From: an uncultured Paracoccaceae bacterium | GTDB lineage: Bacteria > Pseudomonadota > Alphaproteobacteria > Rhodobacterales > Rhodobacteraceae | Reading direction: 5' to 3' | DNA length: 5,621 bases | NCBI GenBank assembly: GCA_913054485.1 | Contig: CAJXHQ010000234.1 | Span: 1 to 5,621 of the forward strand | In this document: positions 5,574 through 5,621 of the stretch, piece after piece | Position numbering within the stretch: the first letter of the stretch is position 1 | Layout of the letters: each line of letters opens with the position of its first letter | The notes under the pieces: model-generated | Database searches by the model: none | Told to the model about the DNA's origin: nothing | The model's input: the letters and a program-made list of their open reading frames with translations, nothing else | Position numbers and translations under genes: made by a program

Positions 5574-5621
5574 TTATTCCTCTTCGAACTTGTCGGCGAC
5601 CAGCCGGTTCAGCGCCATGAC
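5574..5621 (-). CDS. pepA: Probable leucyl aminopeptidase, last 15 codons
   Basis: The minus strand ends here with an open frame reading VMALNRLVADKFEEE followed by TAA (5574-5576). The N-terminal bulk lies beyond the right edge. PepA (family M17) is a cytosolic hexameric aminopeptidase that removes N-terminal residues from peptides. No catalytic residue is in the visible part. The call rests on the resemblance of the tail to the C-terminal helix of M17 enzymes in this bacterial group and on the common pepA-holC gene order, with only 6 bases between the genes. Confidence 0.6.
   Translation of the reverse strand, partial: VMALNRLVADKFEEE

Overview
The window looks like a chromosomal stretch from a Roseobacter-type member of the Rhodobacteraceae (Alphaproteobacteria). 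The genes are GC-rich and the proteins read like the core housekeeping set of that family: GlnE, a DUF2852 protein, Bpt, and a PepA-HolC pair. The organism call is an inference from protein character and gene order, not from a marker gene.

Layout, left to right. (1) 1-853, minus strand: the N-terminal 284 codons of glnE, the bifunctional enzyme that adenylylates and de-adenylylates glutamine synthetase. The gene runs off the left edge. (2) 854-1481: a mostly non-coding, less GC-rich stretch holding one probable small membrane protein gene on the minus strand (1117-1266). It also holds a regulatory region with a heat-shock (sigma-32 type) promoter flanked by two inverted copies of a 19-bp imperfect palindrome. 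(3) 1482-1913: a DUF2852 membrane protein driven by that promoter, closed by a strong GC-rich hairpin terminator. (4) 1996-2427: an RDD-family membrane protein. (5) 2514-3335 and 3341-3724: bpt (leucyl-transferase of the N-degron pathway) and a VOC/glyoxalase-fold protein, 5 bp apart and probably one operon. (6) 3880-5097: a 12-helix MFS exporter of the MFS_3/EntS type. (7) 5100-5567, minus strand: holC (DNA polymerase III chi subunit), convergent with the exporter, and at 5574-5621 the last 15 codons of what is probably pepA, whose product HolC typically follows.

The genes do not form one pathway. Nitrogen regulation (GlnE), protein turnover (Bpt, PepA), replication (HolC) and membrane or export functions sit side by side, as is usual for core chromosome. 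I see no mobile element, tRNA, rRNA, CRISPR array or defence system. The least ordinary part is the control region at 1375-1457 in front of the DUF2852 gene. Its regulator is not identifiable here, and similar half-sites recur at the start codon of the exporter gene.
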